A stretch of 53,949 bases of DNA from Sphingomonas sp. (GTDB taxonomy: Bacteria > Pseudomonadota > Alphaproteobacteria > Sphingomonadales > Sphingomonadaceae): the NCBI RefSeq assembly GCF_019746015.1, contig NZ_JAIESM010000006.1, positions 1 to 53,949 on the forward strand, written 5' to 3'. The notes beneath the pieces are model-generated. The model had not been told where the DNA came from. It saw only the letters and a list, made by a program, of their open reading frames with translations, and did not search any database. This document shows positions 41,757-52,547 of the stretch, one piece after another (the first letter of the stretch is position 1; every line of letters starts with the position of its first letter). Made by a program: the position numbers and the translations under genes.

Positions 41757-42611
41757 CTAGCCGTCCATCTGCTTCATGGCGGCGTTCCAGCTTTCCAGAT
41801 TGGCGCGCGCTTCCTGCACAAAGGCGGAGCGGCGGACAAAGCCCATGAAGAAATCGGAAAACCACTTGCCCGGCTGGCGCAGCGGCCGCTCGAACTGGAT
41901 CAGCAGCACCACGCGCGTGCCGCGGCTGTCGTTCCACACTTCGTGGCGATAGGTGTCGTCGAAGACCAGCGTTTCGCCTTCCGCCCAGCGCACGATCTGG
42001 TCGTCCACGCGCATCCGTGTGTCGCCATCGGCGGGCACCACCAGCCCCAGATGGCAGGTGATCAGCCCCTTGGTGACGCCGCGATGATCGGGGATGTGGG
42101 CACCCGGTGACAGGATCGAGAAGAAAGCGCTGTTCAGGCCGGGAATCTGCTCCACCACGCGCGCGGTGCGCGGGCAGCGGGCCAGATTGTCCTCGATCGC
42201 ATAGCCATAGCCATAGAGGAAGAAGGAGCGCCACGTGTCGCCCTGGGCGATGCCGCGATGGTCGGGCGAGATATCGGCCAGCGCCGGGGCGGCGTTGCCC
42301 GCCAGCGCGACCTGCTCGGCTTCCTCGCGGATGGTGCGCCAATGGTCGCGCAGTGCCTGCGTCCAGGCAAAGTCGCGCGCGTCGAGCACCGGCGCGGTCG
42401 ACACCAGCGAGGAGGCGCCGATCACCCGGTCGAACACCCCGCGCAGCCGCTTGCCCAGCTGGATGATGAAGGGGCGGGGGCCGTCCTCATGCAGGGTCGC
42501 GTCGCCGGCGGCGGGCGCGCCCGAAATCTGGTTCAGATCGGGCACCATGCCGGCAGGGGCGGCGGCCGGGCGGGGCGCGCGTTGCTGGAGCGTCTTGGTG
42601 TCGGCAGTCAT
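41757..42611 (-). CDS. Aspartyl/asparaginyl beta-hydroxylase-family protein (LpxO-like)
   Basis: A 284-residue Fe(II)/2-oxoglutarate oxygenase of the aspartyl/asparaginyl beta-hydroxylase family. Visible motifs: SPGAHIPDHRGVTKGLITCHL (first iron-binding His and Arg region), ADGDTRMRVD, and FDDTYRHEVWNDSRGTRVVLL (second His and the 2-oxoglutarate-binding Arg). Relatives hydroxylate lipid A or protein side chains. No transmembrane segment is present, unlike LpxO. GGGAG lies upstream of ATG 42611. The nifU-like gene follows at 47 nt. Confidence 0.82.
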   Translation of the reverse strand: MTADTKTLQQRAPRPAAAPAGMVPDLNQISGAPAAGDATLHEDGPRPFIIQLGKRLRGVFDRVIGASSLVSTAPVLDARDFAWTQALRDHWRTIREEAEQVALAGNAAPALADISPDHRGIAQGDTWRSFFLYGYGYAIEDNLARCPRTARVVEQIPGLNSAFFSILSPGAHIPDHRGVTKGLITCHLGLVVPADGDTRMRVDDQIVRWAEGETLVFDDTYRHEVWNDSRGTRVVLLIQFERPLRQPGKWFSDFFMGFVRRSAFVQEARANLESWNAAMKQMDG

Positions 42612-42813
42612 CGGTGGTTGCTCCCTAATTCCAGTCTTCCTTCAACCCCCGGCCCTGGCCGACGTGAATTTGTATCAACAATTTCAAGCCGCTGGCCCGG
42701 TTCGACCGATTAATCGCGCGGCGCGGCAAAAAAATGGCGGGGGCGATGTGGGGGGTGATGCTGCATCATCAAGATGGCTGGCGCTGGGGCAGGCGCGCCG
42801 CTAGACGGGGCGG

Positions 42814-45777
42814 ATGAAACTTCGTGACTGCGTTGCCATACGCTCCCTTTCGCTGCTCGCACTGCTGGGCCTTGCGATCCCTACCGCCCTGCCGGAAAAT
42901 GCTTTTTCGCAAAGCAGCAAAAGCGCAGCGATTGGGAAAACTACGGATGGCGCGGTCGATACCACGCCCTGGCTGTACAAGGGCAGCGACATCACCCCCG
43001 ATCCCGACTGGCATTTCGGCACGCTGCCCAACGGCGTGCGCTATGCGGTGCGCAAGAACGGCGTGCCGCCGGGGCAGGTGGCGGTGCGGGTGCGCATCGA
43101 CGCCGGGTCGCTGCACGAGACCGAGGGCGAGCGCGGCTTTGCCCATCTGATCGAGCATCTGTCGTTCCGTGGTTCGGTCTATGTGCCCGATGGCGAGGCC
43201 AAGCGCGTGTGGCAGCGGCTGGGCACCACCTTCGGGTCTGACACCAACGCCGTCACCTCGCCGGTGTCGACCACTTACAAGCTCGACCTGCCGAGCGCCA
43301 CCGAGAGCGGGATCGACGAGAGCCTGAAGATCCTGGCCGGCATGGTCAGCCAGCCCAACATCAACGATACCGCGCTCAATTCCGAACGCCCCGTGGTGCT
43401 CGCCGAACAGCGCGAGGCGCCGGGCGCGCAGGTGCGCTTTGGCGATGCGGTGCGCGAAACGCTGTTCGCCGGCCAGCCGCTGGCCAGCCGCTCGCCCATC
43501 GGCACGATCAAGACGCTGGAAGCCGCCACCGCCGACAAGGTCCGCGCCTTTCACGACCGCTGGTATCGCCCGGCGCGCGCGGTGGTGATCATCGCCGGCG
43601 ATGTTGACCCGGCCCTGCTCGAACGGCTGGTCGCCAAGAATTTTTCGGACTGGCAGGGCAAGGGCGCCGATCCGGCCGATCCCGATTTCGGCAAGCCCGA
43701 TCCTGCCAAGCCGGTCGCCCGCGCGACGAGCGAGGCGGCGATTCCCCCGCTCGTCCAGGTCGGCATCATGCGGCCCTGGGTCTATCGCGACGATACCGTG
43801 CTGTTCAACCAGAAGCGGATGGTGGACGTGGTGGCGCTGCGCGTCATCAGCCGGCGGCTGGAAAGCCGCGCGCGCAGCGGCGGCAGCTTCATCGAGGCGA
43901 GCATCCAGATCGACGATGTGCAGCGATCGGCCAATGCGACGCTCATCACCGTGCTGCCCTCCACGCCCGACTGGCTGGCGGCGCTGAAGGATGTGCGCGC
44001 GGTGATCGCCGATGCCGAACGCACCCCCGCCGACCAGGCCGAGATCGACCGCGAAGTGGCCGATTACGACACCGCGCTTCGCACCCAGGTGGAAACCGCG
44101 CGCGCCGAAGCGGGCGCCAAGCAGGCCGACGACATGGGCCAGGCGCTCGACATCCGCGAGACGGTGACGACGCCCCAGGCCGCCTATGACATTCTGCAGG
44201 AGGCCAAGCGCAAGAAGTTCTTCAACCCGCAGGCAGTGCTGGAGGCGACGCGCAGAGTGATGCAGGGCACCGCGACCCATGCCATCGTCAACACCCGCGC
44301 GCCCGACCCGATGGCCGCGCAGAAGCTGACGGCGGCGCTCAAGGCCAATGTCTCCACGCTCGCCGCCAAGCGCGGGCCGGTGGTGAAGGCGGACTGGTCG
44401 CAACTGCCCAAGCTCGGCGCGCCCGGCACCGTCGTGTCGCGGGAGGCCAAGCCGTTCAGCACCGAACAGATCAATTTTTCCAACGGCGTGCGCATGCTGC
44501 TGTTCGCCAACAATGCGGAAGCCGGCCGGGTCTATGTGCGCGTGCGCTTCGGCGGCGGCTATAACCAGCTGCCGGCGAACCGGCAGACCCCGGCCTGGGC
44601 CGGCGGCCTGGCGCTGGTGCAGGGCGGCATCGGCGATCTGGGCCAGGAAGCGCTTGACCAGCTGTCGAGCGGCCGGCGGATCGGGCTGGACTTCAAGGTC
44701 GACGAGGATGCCTTTGTCCTCTCCGCCACCACCTCGCCGCAGGACCTCGACGATCAGCTCCGGCTGTTCGCCACCAAGCTGGCGTTCCCGCGCTGGGATG
44801 CAGCGCCGTTTGACCGCGCCAAGGCGGCAACGCTGCTGGCTTATGACGGCTATCGCTCGTCGCCGCTCGGCGTGGTCGGCCATGATCTGGAAGGGCTGAT
44901 CCGCGCCGGCGACCCGCGCTGGAAAACGCCCAGCCGCGAGGAGATCAAGGCGACGACGGCCGCGCAGTTCAAGGCGTTCTGGGCGCCCATTCTCGCCAGT
45001 GGCCCGATCGAGGTGCAGGTGTTCGGCGATGTGAAGCCCGATGACGCCATTGCCGCCGTCGCCCGCACCGTCGGCGCGCTGCCGCCGCGCACGGCGCCGA
45101 CCACGCCGGTGCCGCCGGTGCGCTTTGCCGCGCATACCACGACGCCCGTGGTGCGCACGCATAACGGCCCGGCCAATCAGGCAGTCGCGCTGATCGCGTG
45201 GCCGACCGGCGGCGGCATTGCCGATATCAGCGAGAGCCGGCGGCTCGACCTGATCGCGCAGATCTTCACCGACCGGCTGTTCGACAAGCTGCGCTCGGGC
45301 GCGGGCGCCAGCTATTCGCCCAGCGTTCAGAGCAGCTGGCCGACGGGGCTGGCGGCTGGCGGGCGGATGATGGGCGTGGGGCAGGTGCCGCCCGACAAGG
45401 TGGCGCTGTTCTTCCAGCTGGCGCGCGAGATCGCGACCGACCTGGCCACCAACCCGATCAGCGCCGACGAGCTGCAGCGCACCATCGTGCCCTACCGCGA
45501 ATATCTGAGCCGCGCGTCAACGGGCAACACCTTCTGGTTCACCCAGTTCGAATGGGCGACCTATCAGCCCGGCCGGTTCGGCCTGCCGGCGAGCCTGGGG
45601 CGCGACCTGTCTTCGGTGACGCCGGAGGCGCTGCGCGACACCGCGCGCAAATATCTGCGCACGGATGCCGAATGGACGATGGTGGTGCTGCCGCGCGCGC
45701 TGGCGCCAGCCGCCGCCAACGACAATGCCCCGCGCGCCGCCGGCAAGGCCGCGCCGAAAAAGGTGGCGAAGCGGTAG
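42814..45777 (+). CDS. Second periplasmic M16 zinc metallopeptidase (987 aa)
   Basis: An export signal (LSLLALLGLAIPTAL...) is followed by two M16 repeats. The active half has HLIEH at residues 111-115 and the Glu in VVLAEQREAPG. The inactive C-terminal half includes SDGAGASYSPSV-like sequence (RSGAGASYSPSVQSSWP). It ends with a Lys/Ala-rich tail (AAGKAAPKKVAKR). It differs from the 944-aa M16 protein at 32.5 kb in sequence and in its zinc-site residues, so it is a paralogue of another subgroup. A GC hairpin follows the stop. Confidence 0.92.
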   Translation: MKLRDCVAIRSLSLLALLGLAIPTALPENAFSQSSKSAAIGKTTDGAVDTTPWLYKGSDITPDPDWHFGTLPNGVRYAVRKNGVPPGQVAVRVRIDAGSLHETEGERGFAHLIEHLSFRGSVYVPDGEAKRVWQRLGTTFGSDTNAVTSPVSTTYKLDLPSATESGIDESLKILAGMVSQPNINDTALNSERPVVLAEQREAPGAQVRFGDAVRETLFAGQPLASRSPIGTIKTLEAATADKVRAFHDRWYRPARAVVIIAGDVDPALLERLVAKNFSDWQGKGADPADPDFGKPDPAKPVARATSEAAIPPLVQVGIMRPWVYRDDTVLFNQKRMVDVVALRVISRRLESRARSGGSFIEASIQIDDVQRSANATLITVLPSTPDWLAALKDVRAVIADAERTPADQAEIDREVADYDTALRTQVETARAEAGAKQADDMGQALDIRETVTTPQAAYDILQEAKRKKFFNPQAVLEATRRVMQGTATHAIVNTRAPDPMAAQKLTAALKANVSTLAAKRGPVVKADWSQLPKLGAPGTVVSREAKPFSTEQINFSNGVRMLLFANNAEAGRVYVRVRFGGGYNQLPANRQTPAWAGGLALVQGGIGDLGQEALDQLSSGRRIGLDFKVDEDAFVLSATTSPQDLDDQLRLFATKLAFPRWDAAPFDRAKAATLLAYDGYRSSPLGVVGHDLEGLIRAGDPRWKTPSREEIKATTAAQFKAFWAPILASGPIEVQVFGDVKPDDAIAAVARTVGALPPRTAPTTPVPPVRFAAHTTTPVVRTHNGPANQAVALIAWPTGGGIADISESRRLDLIAQIFTDRLFDKLRSGAGASYSPSVQSSWPTGLAAGGRMMGVGQVPPDKVALFFQLAREIATDLATNPISADELQRTIVPYREYLSRASTGNTFWFTQFEWATYQPGRFGLPASLGRDLSSVTPEALRDTARKYLRTDAEWTMVVLPRALAPAAANDNAPRAAGKAAPKKVAKR

Positions 45778-45784
45778 GAGTGAG

Positions 45785-45817
45785 CTGCCCCTCCCCGGCG
45801 GGGCGGGGGAGGGGCAG
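45785..45817. terminator. GC-rich hairpin between convergent genes
   Basis: CTGCCCCTCCCC and GGGGAGGGGCAG are perfect 12-bp arms around a 9-nt loop. It sits 8 nt after the M16 stop and 10 nt before the end of the convergent acyl-CoA ligase gene. The composition is close to the palindromes near sufB, so it may be a dispersed repeat used as a terminator; no U-run follows. Confidence 0.55.
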
Positions 45818-45826
45818 CGCCGCCGG

Positions 45827-47620
45827 TCAGTTCTTGTAGAGCGCGTCCAGCCGCGCGCCGTACACCTGCTTCAGCACGTGGCGGCGGATTTTCAGTGACG
45901 GCGTCAGCTGCTGGTTTTCGATGGTGAAGGGCTCGTCGGCCAGGATGTAGCGGCGCACCCGCTCGATCACCGACAGATCCTTGTTCACCCGCTCGACCGC
46001 CGCGGAAATCGCCGCGCGATAATCGGGATTGGCGGACAGCGTGTCGAAATTGCACGCGGTGCCCGATTTCGCGCAGAATTCCTGCGTCCATTCAGGGTCC
46101 GGCACGATCAGCGCGACCATGTGCGGCTTGCGGTCGCCGGCGATCATCGCCTGCATGATTTCGGGCTGCAGCGTCAGCATGCCCTCCACCTTTTGCGGCG
46201 CGACATTGTCGCCCTTGTCGTTGATGATCAGGTCTTTCTTGCGATCGGTGATCTTGATGCGGCCCTTGGCGTCGATCTCGCCGATGTCGCCGGTGTGCAG
46301 CCAGCCATCCTTCAGCACGCGCGCGGTTTCTTCCGCGTTGTTCCAATAGCCCTTCATCACCAGCTCGCCGCGCACCAGGATTTCGCCATCCTCGGCAATG
46401 CGCACCTCGGTGTCGGCAAGCGGCGGGCCGACCGTGTCGTGCTTCAGCCCCACCTTGGGCCGGTTGCACGAGATGACGGGTGCCGCCTCGGTCTGGCCAT
46501 AGCCCTGCAACAGGGTGAGGCCGAGCGAGTCGAAGAATACGCCGATATCGGGGTTGAGCGGCGCGCCGCCCGCGACCATCGCCTTGATCCGCCCGCCGAA
46601 GCGCTGCTGGATCCTGGGCTTCAGCGTGGCGCCCAGCACCGCGTTCATCGGCCCATCGAACAGGCCAAAGCGCCCATGCGCCTTGCGCCCGCCAATGGCG
46701 ACGGCCTGGTTGAGCAGGAAGGTGGACAGCTTGCCCTGTTTCTCCACATTCTTGACGATGCGGGTGCGCAGCACCTCGAACAGGCGCGGCACTACCACCA
46801 TCAGCGTGGGGCGCACTTCCTCGATATTGGCGGCCAGCTTGTCGAGCCCTTCCGAATAATAGATTTGCGCGCCCAGGCCGATGGGCAGGAACTGGCCGGC
46901 GCTGTGCTCATAGGCGTGGCTCAAGGGCAGGAAGGACAGGAACACTTCGTCGCCCCAGCCGAAATCCTCGGCGATCACTGCGCTGGCGCCGGCGACATTG
47001 TGCAGGATCGCGCCGTGGTGCTGGCACACGCCGCGCGGCGCGCCGCCGGTGCCGCTGGTGTAGATGATGCAGGCCATGTCCTCGCGCCCGACCTGCGCCA
47101 CGCCGGCCTCCGCCGCTGCCGGATCGGTGCGATGTTCGGCGATCAGGCCGTGCCAGCTGTGGAAGGCGACATCGCCCGATTGCGCGACGCGCAGATCCTC
47201 GATCCCGATCACCCGGCGCAGCTGGCTGGAGCGCAGCACCGCCGGCAGCAGCGTCTTGGCGAGCTTGGCGTCCGACACGATCACCGCGCGCGCGCCGCTG
47301 TTTTCGATGATGTGGCTGTGGTCGCGCTCGGTATTGGTGATGTAGGTGGGCACGGTGACGCAGCCCGCCGCCATGATTGCCAGGTCGCTGATGCACCATT
47401 CGGGGCGGTTTTCGGCAACCAGCATTACCCGGTCACCCGGTTCCAGCCCGATCGCCTTCAGCCCGGCGGCCAGGCTCGCCACCTGCTCGGCCGCCTCGCG
47501 CCAGCTTTGCGACACCCATTGGCGGTTGTGCTTGTGCCACAGGAAGGGCTTGTCACCCAGCTCGCGTGCCCGTGTGAAGAACATGGTCACGAGATTGGGG
47601 AAATGTTCCATCTTACGCAT
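45827..47620 (-). CDS. AMP-forming long-chain acyl-CoA synthetase-like ligase (597 aa)
   Basis: An ANL-superfamily adenylating enzyme with core motifs: YTSGTGGAPRG (phosphate-binding loop, unusual Gly and Arg where Thr and Lys are common), GYGQTEAAP, WLHTGDIGEID and KITDRKKDLIINDKGDNVAP near the C-terminus. It would activate a fatty or aromatic acid with ATP and CoA. ATG 47620 was chosen, with GGGAGAG 3 nt upstream of it; TTG at 47632 is in frame. It lies on the same strand about 80 nt after ggt. Confidence 0.88.
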   Translation of the reverse strand: MRKMEHFPNLVTMFFTRARELGDKPFLWHKHNRQWVSQSWREAAEQVASLAAGLKAIGLEPGDRVMLVAENRPEWCISDLAIMAAGCVTVPTYITNTERDHSHIIENSGARAVIVSDAKLAKTLLPAVLRSSQLRRVIGIEDLRVAQSGDVAFHSWHGLIAEHRTDPAAAEAGVAQVGREDMACIIYTSGTGGAPRGVCQHHGAILHNVAGASAVIAEDFGWGDEVFLSFLPLSHAYEHSAGQFLPIGLGAQIYYSEGLDKLAANIEEVRPTLMVVVPRLFEVLRTRIVKNVEKQGKLSTFLLNQAVAIGGRKAHGRFGLFDGPMNAVLGATLKPRIQQRFGGRIKAMVAGGAPLNPDIGVFFDSLGLTLLQGYGQTEAAPVISCNRPKVGLKHDTVGPPLADTEVRIAEDGEILVRGELVMKGYWNNAEETARVLKDGWLHTGDIGEIDAKGRIKITDRKKDLIINDKGDNVAPQKVEGMLTLQPEIMQAMIAGDRKPHMVALIVPDPEWTQEFCAKSGTACNFDTLSANPDYRAAISAAVERVNKDLSVIERVRRYILADEPFTIENQQLTPSLKIRRHVLKQVYGARLDALYKN

Positions 47621-47701
47621 CGTCTCTCCCAAAACCCTGAACGGTCGCCTGTGCCCGGCGACTCTGATCGATCGTTATGCTGCCGTCCTGCCAGTGTGGG
47701 G

Positions 47702-49411
47702 CTATTCGCTCAAGGCCGTCCCGATGCTGCGCGGGTCGGCGGCGCCGCGCCAGCCGGTGGCGGTGCGCTCGGCGGCATTCGCCTTCAGCCCCAGCCGGGC
47801 AATCGCCACCCGGTGCCCGCGCGCCTCTAGCGCGGCCTTCATCGCCTCCAGCGCCGTGCCCTGTTCCAGAACAATGCCGCGCGGCCCGAAATAGACAAGG
47901 CCCTGGCCCAGCGCCGCGCGCGCATCCATGCCCCAGTCGAGATGCGCGATCAGCGCCTTGGCGACCTGCATGATGATCGTCTTGCCGCCGGCCGCACCGA
48001 CGGTGAACACGGGCAGGCCTTTGGTATCATAAACAATCGTCGGCGACATGGAGGACAGCGGCCGTTTGCCGCCCTCCACCCGGTTGGCGACCGGCGCGCC
48101 GCCCTCGCGCACCGGCGCGAAGGTGAAGTCGGTCAGCTCGTTGTTGAGCACGAAGCCGCCGGCGACCAGCTGGCTGCCGAACGGCCCCTCCACCGTCGAC
48201 GTCATGGTGGCGACATTGCCCTGCCGGTCGACCGCGACGAAATGGGTGGTGCCGGCGACCTCGCCCGAAATCGCGGCGGTGCGTGGTTCGGCGCCGGGGG
48301 GCGTGCCCGCTTCGTAGGTGCCGAGCGCCTTGTCGGGCGAGATCAGCGCCGAGCGGCGGGCGAGATAGGCCCGGTCGATCATGCCGGCGAGCGGCACGCG
48401 GGTGAAATCGGTATCGGCAAGGTAGCGTTCGCGGTCGGCATAAGCGAGCTGCATCGCCTCGGCGATCAGGTGCCAGCTTTGCGGATTGTCCGCGCCCAGC
48501 GCCTTCAGGTCGAAGCGTTCGAGCATGCCGAGAATCTGGAGCACGGTGATCGCGCCCGACGAGGGCGGCCCCATGCCGCAGACCCGGTAGCCGCGATAGC
48601 GCCCGCAAATCGGCGCGCGTTCTTTGGCGCGATAGGCGGCCAGGTCCGCCAGCGTCATGTCCGCCGGGTTGCGGGTGGATTTGGTGACGGCGTCGACAAT
48701 CGCTTGTGCCGTGGCGCCGGTGTAGAAGGCATCGGCGCCCTTGTCGGCAATCTCGCGCAGCGTCGCGGCGATTGCCGGGTTGCGGACGATCACCCCTTCC
48801 GCCAGCGGCTGGCCGGCCGGGGCATAGAGTGCTGCGATGGCGGGGAAGGAGCCCCAGGTCTGGCTGACATAGCCCATCGCGGTTGCCATTGGCTTGCTGA
48901 CGGCAAAACCCTGTTCGGCCAGGCGAATGGCCGGCGCGAACAGCGCCTTCCACGGCAGCTTGCCATAACGGGCATGTGCCATTGCCATCAGCCGGATATT
49001 GCCCGGCACGCCGACCGAGAGCCCGCCGGGCGCGGCCTGAAACTGGGGCAGGGGCTTGCCGTTCGCGCTCAGGAACCGCTCGGGCCGGGCGGCGGCGGGG
49101 GCGGCCTCGCGCCCGTCAAAACTGGCGAGCTTGCCGCCCGCGGGCTGATAGACCAGAAAGCCGCCGCCGCCGATCCCGCTTGATTGCGGCTCGACCACGG
49201 TCAGCGCCAGCATCATGGCAAAGGTGGCGTCGGCCGCGCTGCCGCCGGCGCGCAGCATCTCGCGCCCGGCTTCCGCCGCCAGCGGATGCGCGGCGGAAAC
49301 CACGCCGGGGGCGGCCGGGGCGGGCTTTGGCTTCGGGGCGGGGTCTGCAGTGGCGGCCATCGGCAACAGCATCAGCGCGGCAAGCGCAGCGGAAAAGGGC
49401 CATCGGATCAT
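47702..49411 (-). CDS. ggt: Gamma-glutamyltransferase (periplasmic, 569 aa)
   Basis: A signal peptide (MIRWPFSAALAALMLLPMAATA) and an Ntn-hydrolase that processes itself into two subunits. The processing and nucleophile Thr lies in EVAGTTHFVAVDRQGN; other sites are EPQSSGIGGGGFLVY and SSMSPTIVYD. It would act on glutathione and other gamma-glutamyl compounds. Its ATG overlaps the pyrD stop (ATGA). An open frame continuing upstream through pyrD is not translated as a fusion: the signal peptide and the coupling argue for this start. Confidence 0.92.
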   Translation of the reverse strand: MIRWPFSAALAALMLLPMAATADPAPKPKPAPAAPGVVSAAHPLAAEAGREMLRAGGSAADATFAMMLALTVVEPQSSGIGGGGFLVYQPAGGKLASFDGREAAPAAARPERFLSANGKPLPQFQAAPGGLSVGVPGNIRLMAMAHARYGKLPWKALFAPAIRLAEQGFAVSKPMATAMGYVSQTWGSFPAIAALYAPAGQPLAEGVIVRNPAIAATLREIADKGADAFYTGATAQAIVDAVTKSTRNPADMTLADLAAYRAKERAPICGRYRGYRVCGMGPPSSGAITVLQILGMLERFDLKALGADNPQSWHLIAEAMQLAYADRERYLADTDFTRVPLAGMIDRAYLARRSALISPDKALGTYEAGTPPGAEPRTAAISGEVAGTTHFVAVDRQGNVATMTSTVEGPFGSQLVAGGFVLNNELTDFTFAPVREGGAPVANRVEGGKRPLSSMSPTIVYDTKGLPVFTVGAAGGKTIIMQVAKALIAHLDWGMDARAALGQGLVYFGPRGIVLEQGTALEAMKAALEARGHRVAIARLGLKANAAERTATGWRGAADPRSIGTALSE

Positions 49412-50472
49412 GCCGGCGACCCTAGCGGGCTTTGTTGCGCGGTCAAACCGTGCAGATCGGCCAGGCTGGCAATGCCGTCGCGCGCCATCAGCGCCGCCAG
49501 CCCCCGGTTGATCCGCCGGGCAAGACCCGGGCCGTGATAGACCAGCGCCGAATAAAGCTGCACCAGCTGCGCACCGGCCTTCAGCCGGGCATAGGCCTCC
49601 TCGGCGCTGTCGATGCCGCCGGCCGAGATGAGCGGCATCTGCCCGCCGGTCGCCGCGCGCGCCTCGGCCAGTTTCTGGCGGGCGAGCATCGCAAGCGGCG
49701 CGCCCGACAGGCCACCGGCCTCCCCCGCTGCCGGCGAGGACAGGCCCGGCCGGCTGAGCGTGGTGTTGGCCACGATCAGCGCGTCGATCCGCTGGTCGAG
49801 GGCGGCGCGGGCGACATGGTCGATGCCGCCTGCGTCCAGGTCCGGCGCGATCTTCAGGAACAGGGGCGTTGTGCCGCGCGCCTCGGCACAGGCGGCGAGC
49901 AGGTCGATCAGCGCCTGGCCGCTCTGCAGGTCGCGCAGGCCCGGCGTATTGGGCGAGCTGATGTTGATCGTCACATAATCGGCATGCGGCGCGGCAAGTG
50001 CCACCCCGGCGCGATAATCGGCAATCCGGTCCGCGCTGTCCTTGTTCGCGCCGACATTGATGCCCAGCACCCCCCGCCGCCGCGCCGCCTTCACCCGGGG
50101 CAGGGCGGCGGGCAGCCCGCCATTGTTGAAGCCCATCCGGTTGATGACCGCCGCATCCGCCGCCAGCCGGAACAGCCGGGGGCGCGGATTGCCCGGCTGG
50201 GGGAGCGGGGTGAGCGTGCCGATCTCCACCGCGCCAAAGCCCAGCGCATGCCATGCGTCGATCGCGCGGCCATCCTTGTCGGCACCGGCGGCAAGCCCGA
50301 CGGGCGCCGGAAAGTCGATGCCCGCCAGCCGCACCGCCAGCCGCGGGTCGTGCCGGCTGCTCCCCCCCGGCGCGCCCAGCCCGGCCCAGCCGGCCAGCAG
50401 CGATATGGTCAGGCCATGGGCATCTTCGGGATCGAGCGCGAACAGCGCGGGGCGGAGGAGCGGGAACAGCAC
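49408..50472 (-). CDS. pyrD: Dihydroorotate dehydrogenase (quinone), class 2
   Basis: A 354-residue PyrD with FMN-binding PVGLAAGADKDG, EIGTLTPLPQPGNPRPRLFR, the catalytic-type Ser region NISSPNTPGLRDLQ, IVANTTLSRPGL and LISAGGIDSAEEAY. The N-terminal membrane-associating extension (LFPLLRPALFALDPEDAHGL) marks the quinone-dependent class. It carries out the fourth step of pyrimidine synthesis at the membrane. GTG at 50472 is the best start, with only a weak ribosome site. ggt follows with ATGA overlap. Confidence 0.93.
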   Translation of the reverse strand: MLFPLLRPALFALDPEDAHGLTISLLAGWAGLGAPGGSSRHDPRLAVRLAGIDFPAPVGLAAGADKDGRAIDAWHALGFGAVEIGTLTPLPQPGNPRPRLFRLAADAAVINRMGFNNGGLPAALPRVKAARRRGVLGINVGANKDSADRIADYRAGVALAAPHADYVTINISSPNTPGLRDLQSGQALIDLLAACAEARGTTPLFLKIAPDLDAGGIDHVARAALDQRIDALIVANTTLSRPGLSSPAAGEAGGLSGAPLAMLARQKLAEARAATGGQMPLISAGGIDSAEEAYARLKAGAQLVQLYSALVYHGPGLARRINRGLAALMARDGIASLADLHGLTAQQSPLGSPA

Positions 50473-50568
50473 GGCGCCGCTTCTGGCGCAGCCGCCGCTT
50501 GCGGTCAAAGGGCAAAAAAGAGCGTCTCGTGGACACTGGATGCACGCTTTTTGCCGGCAGACACCTGC

Positions 50569-50624
50569 TTGACACAGGGGCAGGCGGTGCCCATCTGCCA
50601 ATTCGGATCGAATCAATCCGAATT
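50569..50624 (+). promoter_or_regulatory. suf operon promoter and candidate Rrf2 operator
   Basis: A perfect -35 box TTGACA lies at 50569-50574. At 17 nt distance only CATCTG is found, a poor -10. A perfect inverted repeat, AATTCGGAT and ATCCGAATT (9-bp arms, 7-nt spacer), occupies 50600-50624, at or just after the expected transcription start. The position suits repression by the Rrf2/IscR-type protein encoded directly downstream, and a weak -10 suits a regulated promoter. Bases 50473-50631 hold no gene. Confidence 0.55.
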
Positions 50625-50631
50625 GGAACTC

Positions 50632-51083
50632 ATGCGCCTGTCCAGCCTTGCCGATTATGCCGTGGTGATGATGGCCGCTGCCGCGCGCCATTGCGGCGGC
50701 GCGCACCGGCTGAACGCCACGCTGCTCGCCGGCGAGACGGGCGTGCCGCTGCCGACCGCGCAGAAGCTGGTCAGCCGCCTGTCTGCCGCCGGCCTCCTGG
50801 AAAGCGCGCGCGGCACTGGCGGTGGCTTTCGCCTGGCGCGCCCGGCCGCCGCGATCAGTCTTGCCGACATTATCGAGGCGGTCGAAGGCCCGATTGCGAT
50901 GACGGCCTGTGTCGATGAGGGCCGCCATGACTGCGTGATCGAAACCAGCTGCCGCGTGCGCCCGCACTGGGGCGTGGTGAACGCGGCGGTGCGCGGTGCG
51001 CTCGATGGCGTGAAGCTGGCTGATCTTTCCGCCGATCTGCCGCCCGTGCCTGCCCCTGCAAAAATTCCCGTTGAGGTTGACTG

Positions 51084-51084
<1 letters not shown>
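50632..51084 (+). CDS. Rrf2/IscR-type Fe-S cluster-sensing regulator of the suf operon
   Basis: A 150-residue Rrf2-family winged helix regulator: [14 protein letters not shown] at the N-terminus, the HTH region [20 protein letters not shown] and the wing [12 protein letters not shown]. Three cysteines at residues 93, 101 and 107 ([14 protein letters not shown]) are spaced as in Fe-S-binding Rrf2 regulators of SUF systems, with 7 and 5 residues between them. It likely binds a cluster and controls its own operon through the inverted repeat upstream. Its stop overlaps the sufB ATG (TGATG). Confidence 0.88.

Positions 51085-52543
<1,459 letters not shown>

Positions 52544-52547
<4 letters not shown>

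Noticed and set aside
41137..42342. A 401-aa protein covering NifU and part of the hydroxylase
   Set aside because: Only the last 190 residues match a family; the rest is the hydroxylase gene in a wrong frame.
47702..50575. A 957-aa fusion running from inside pyrD into gamma-glutamyltransferase
   Set aside because: The upstream part is pyrD in another frame; ggt has its own signal peptide and an ATGA-coupled start.
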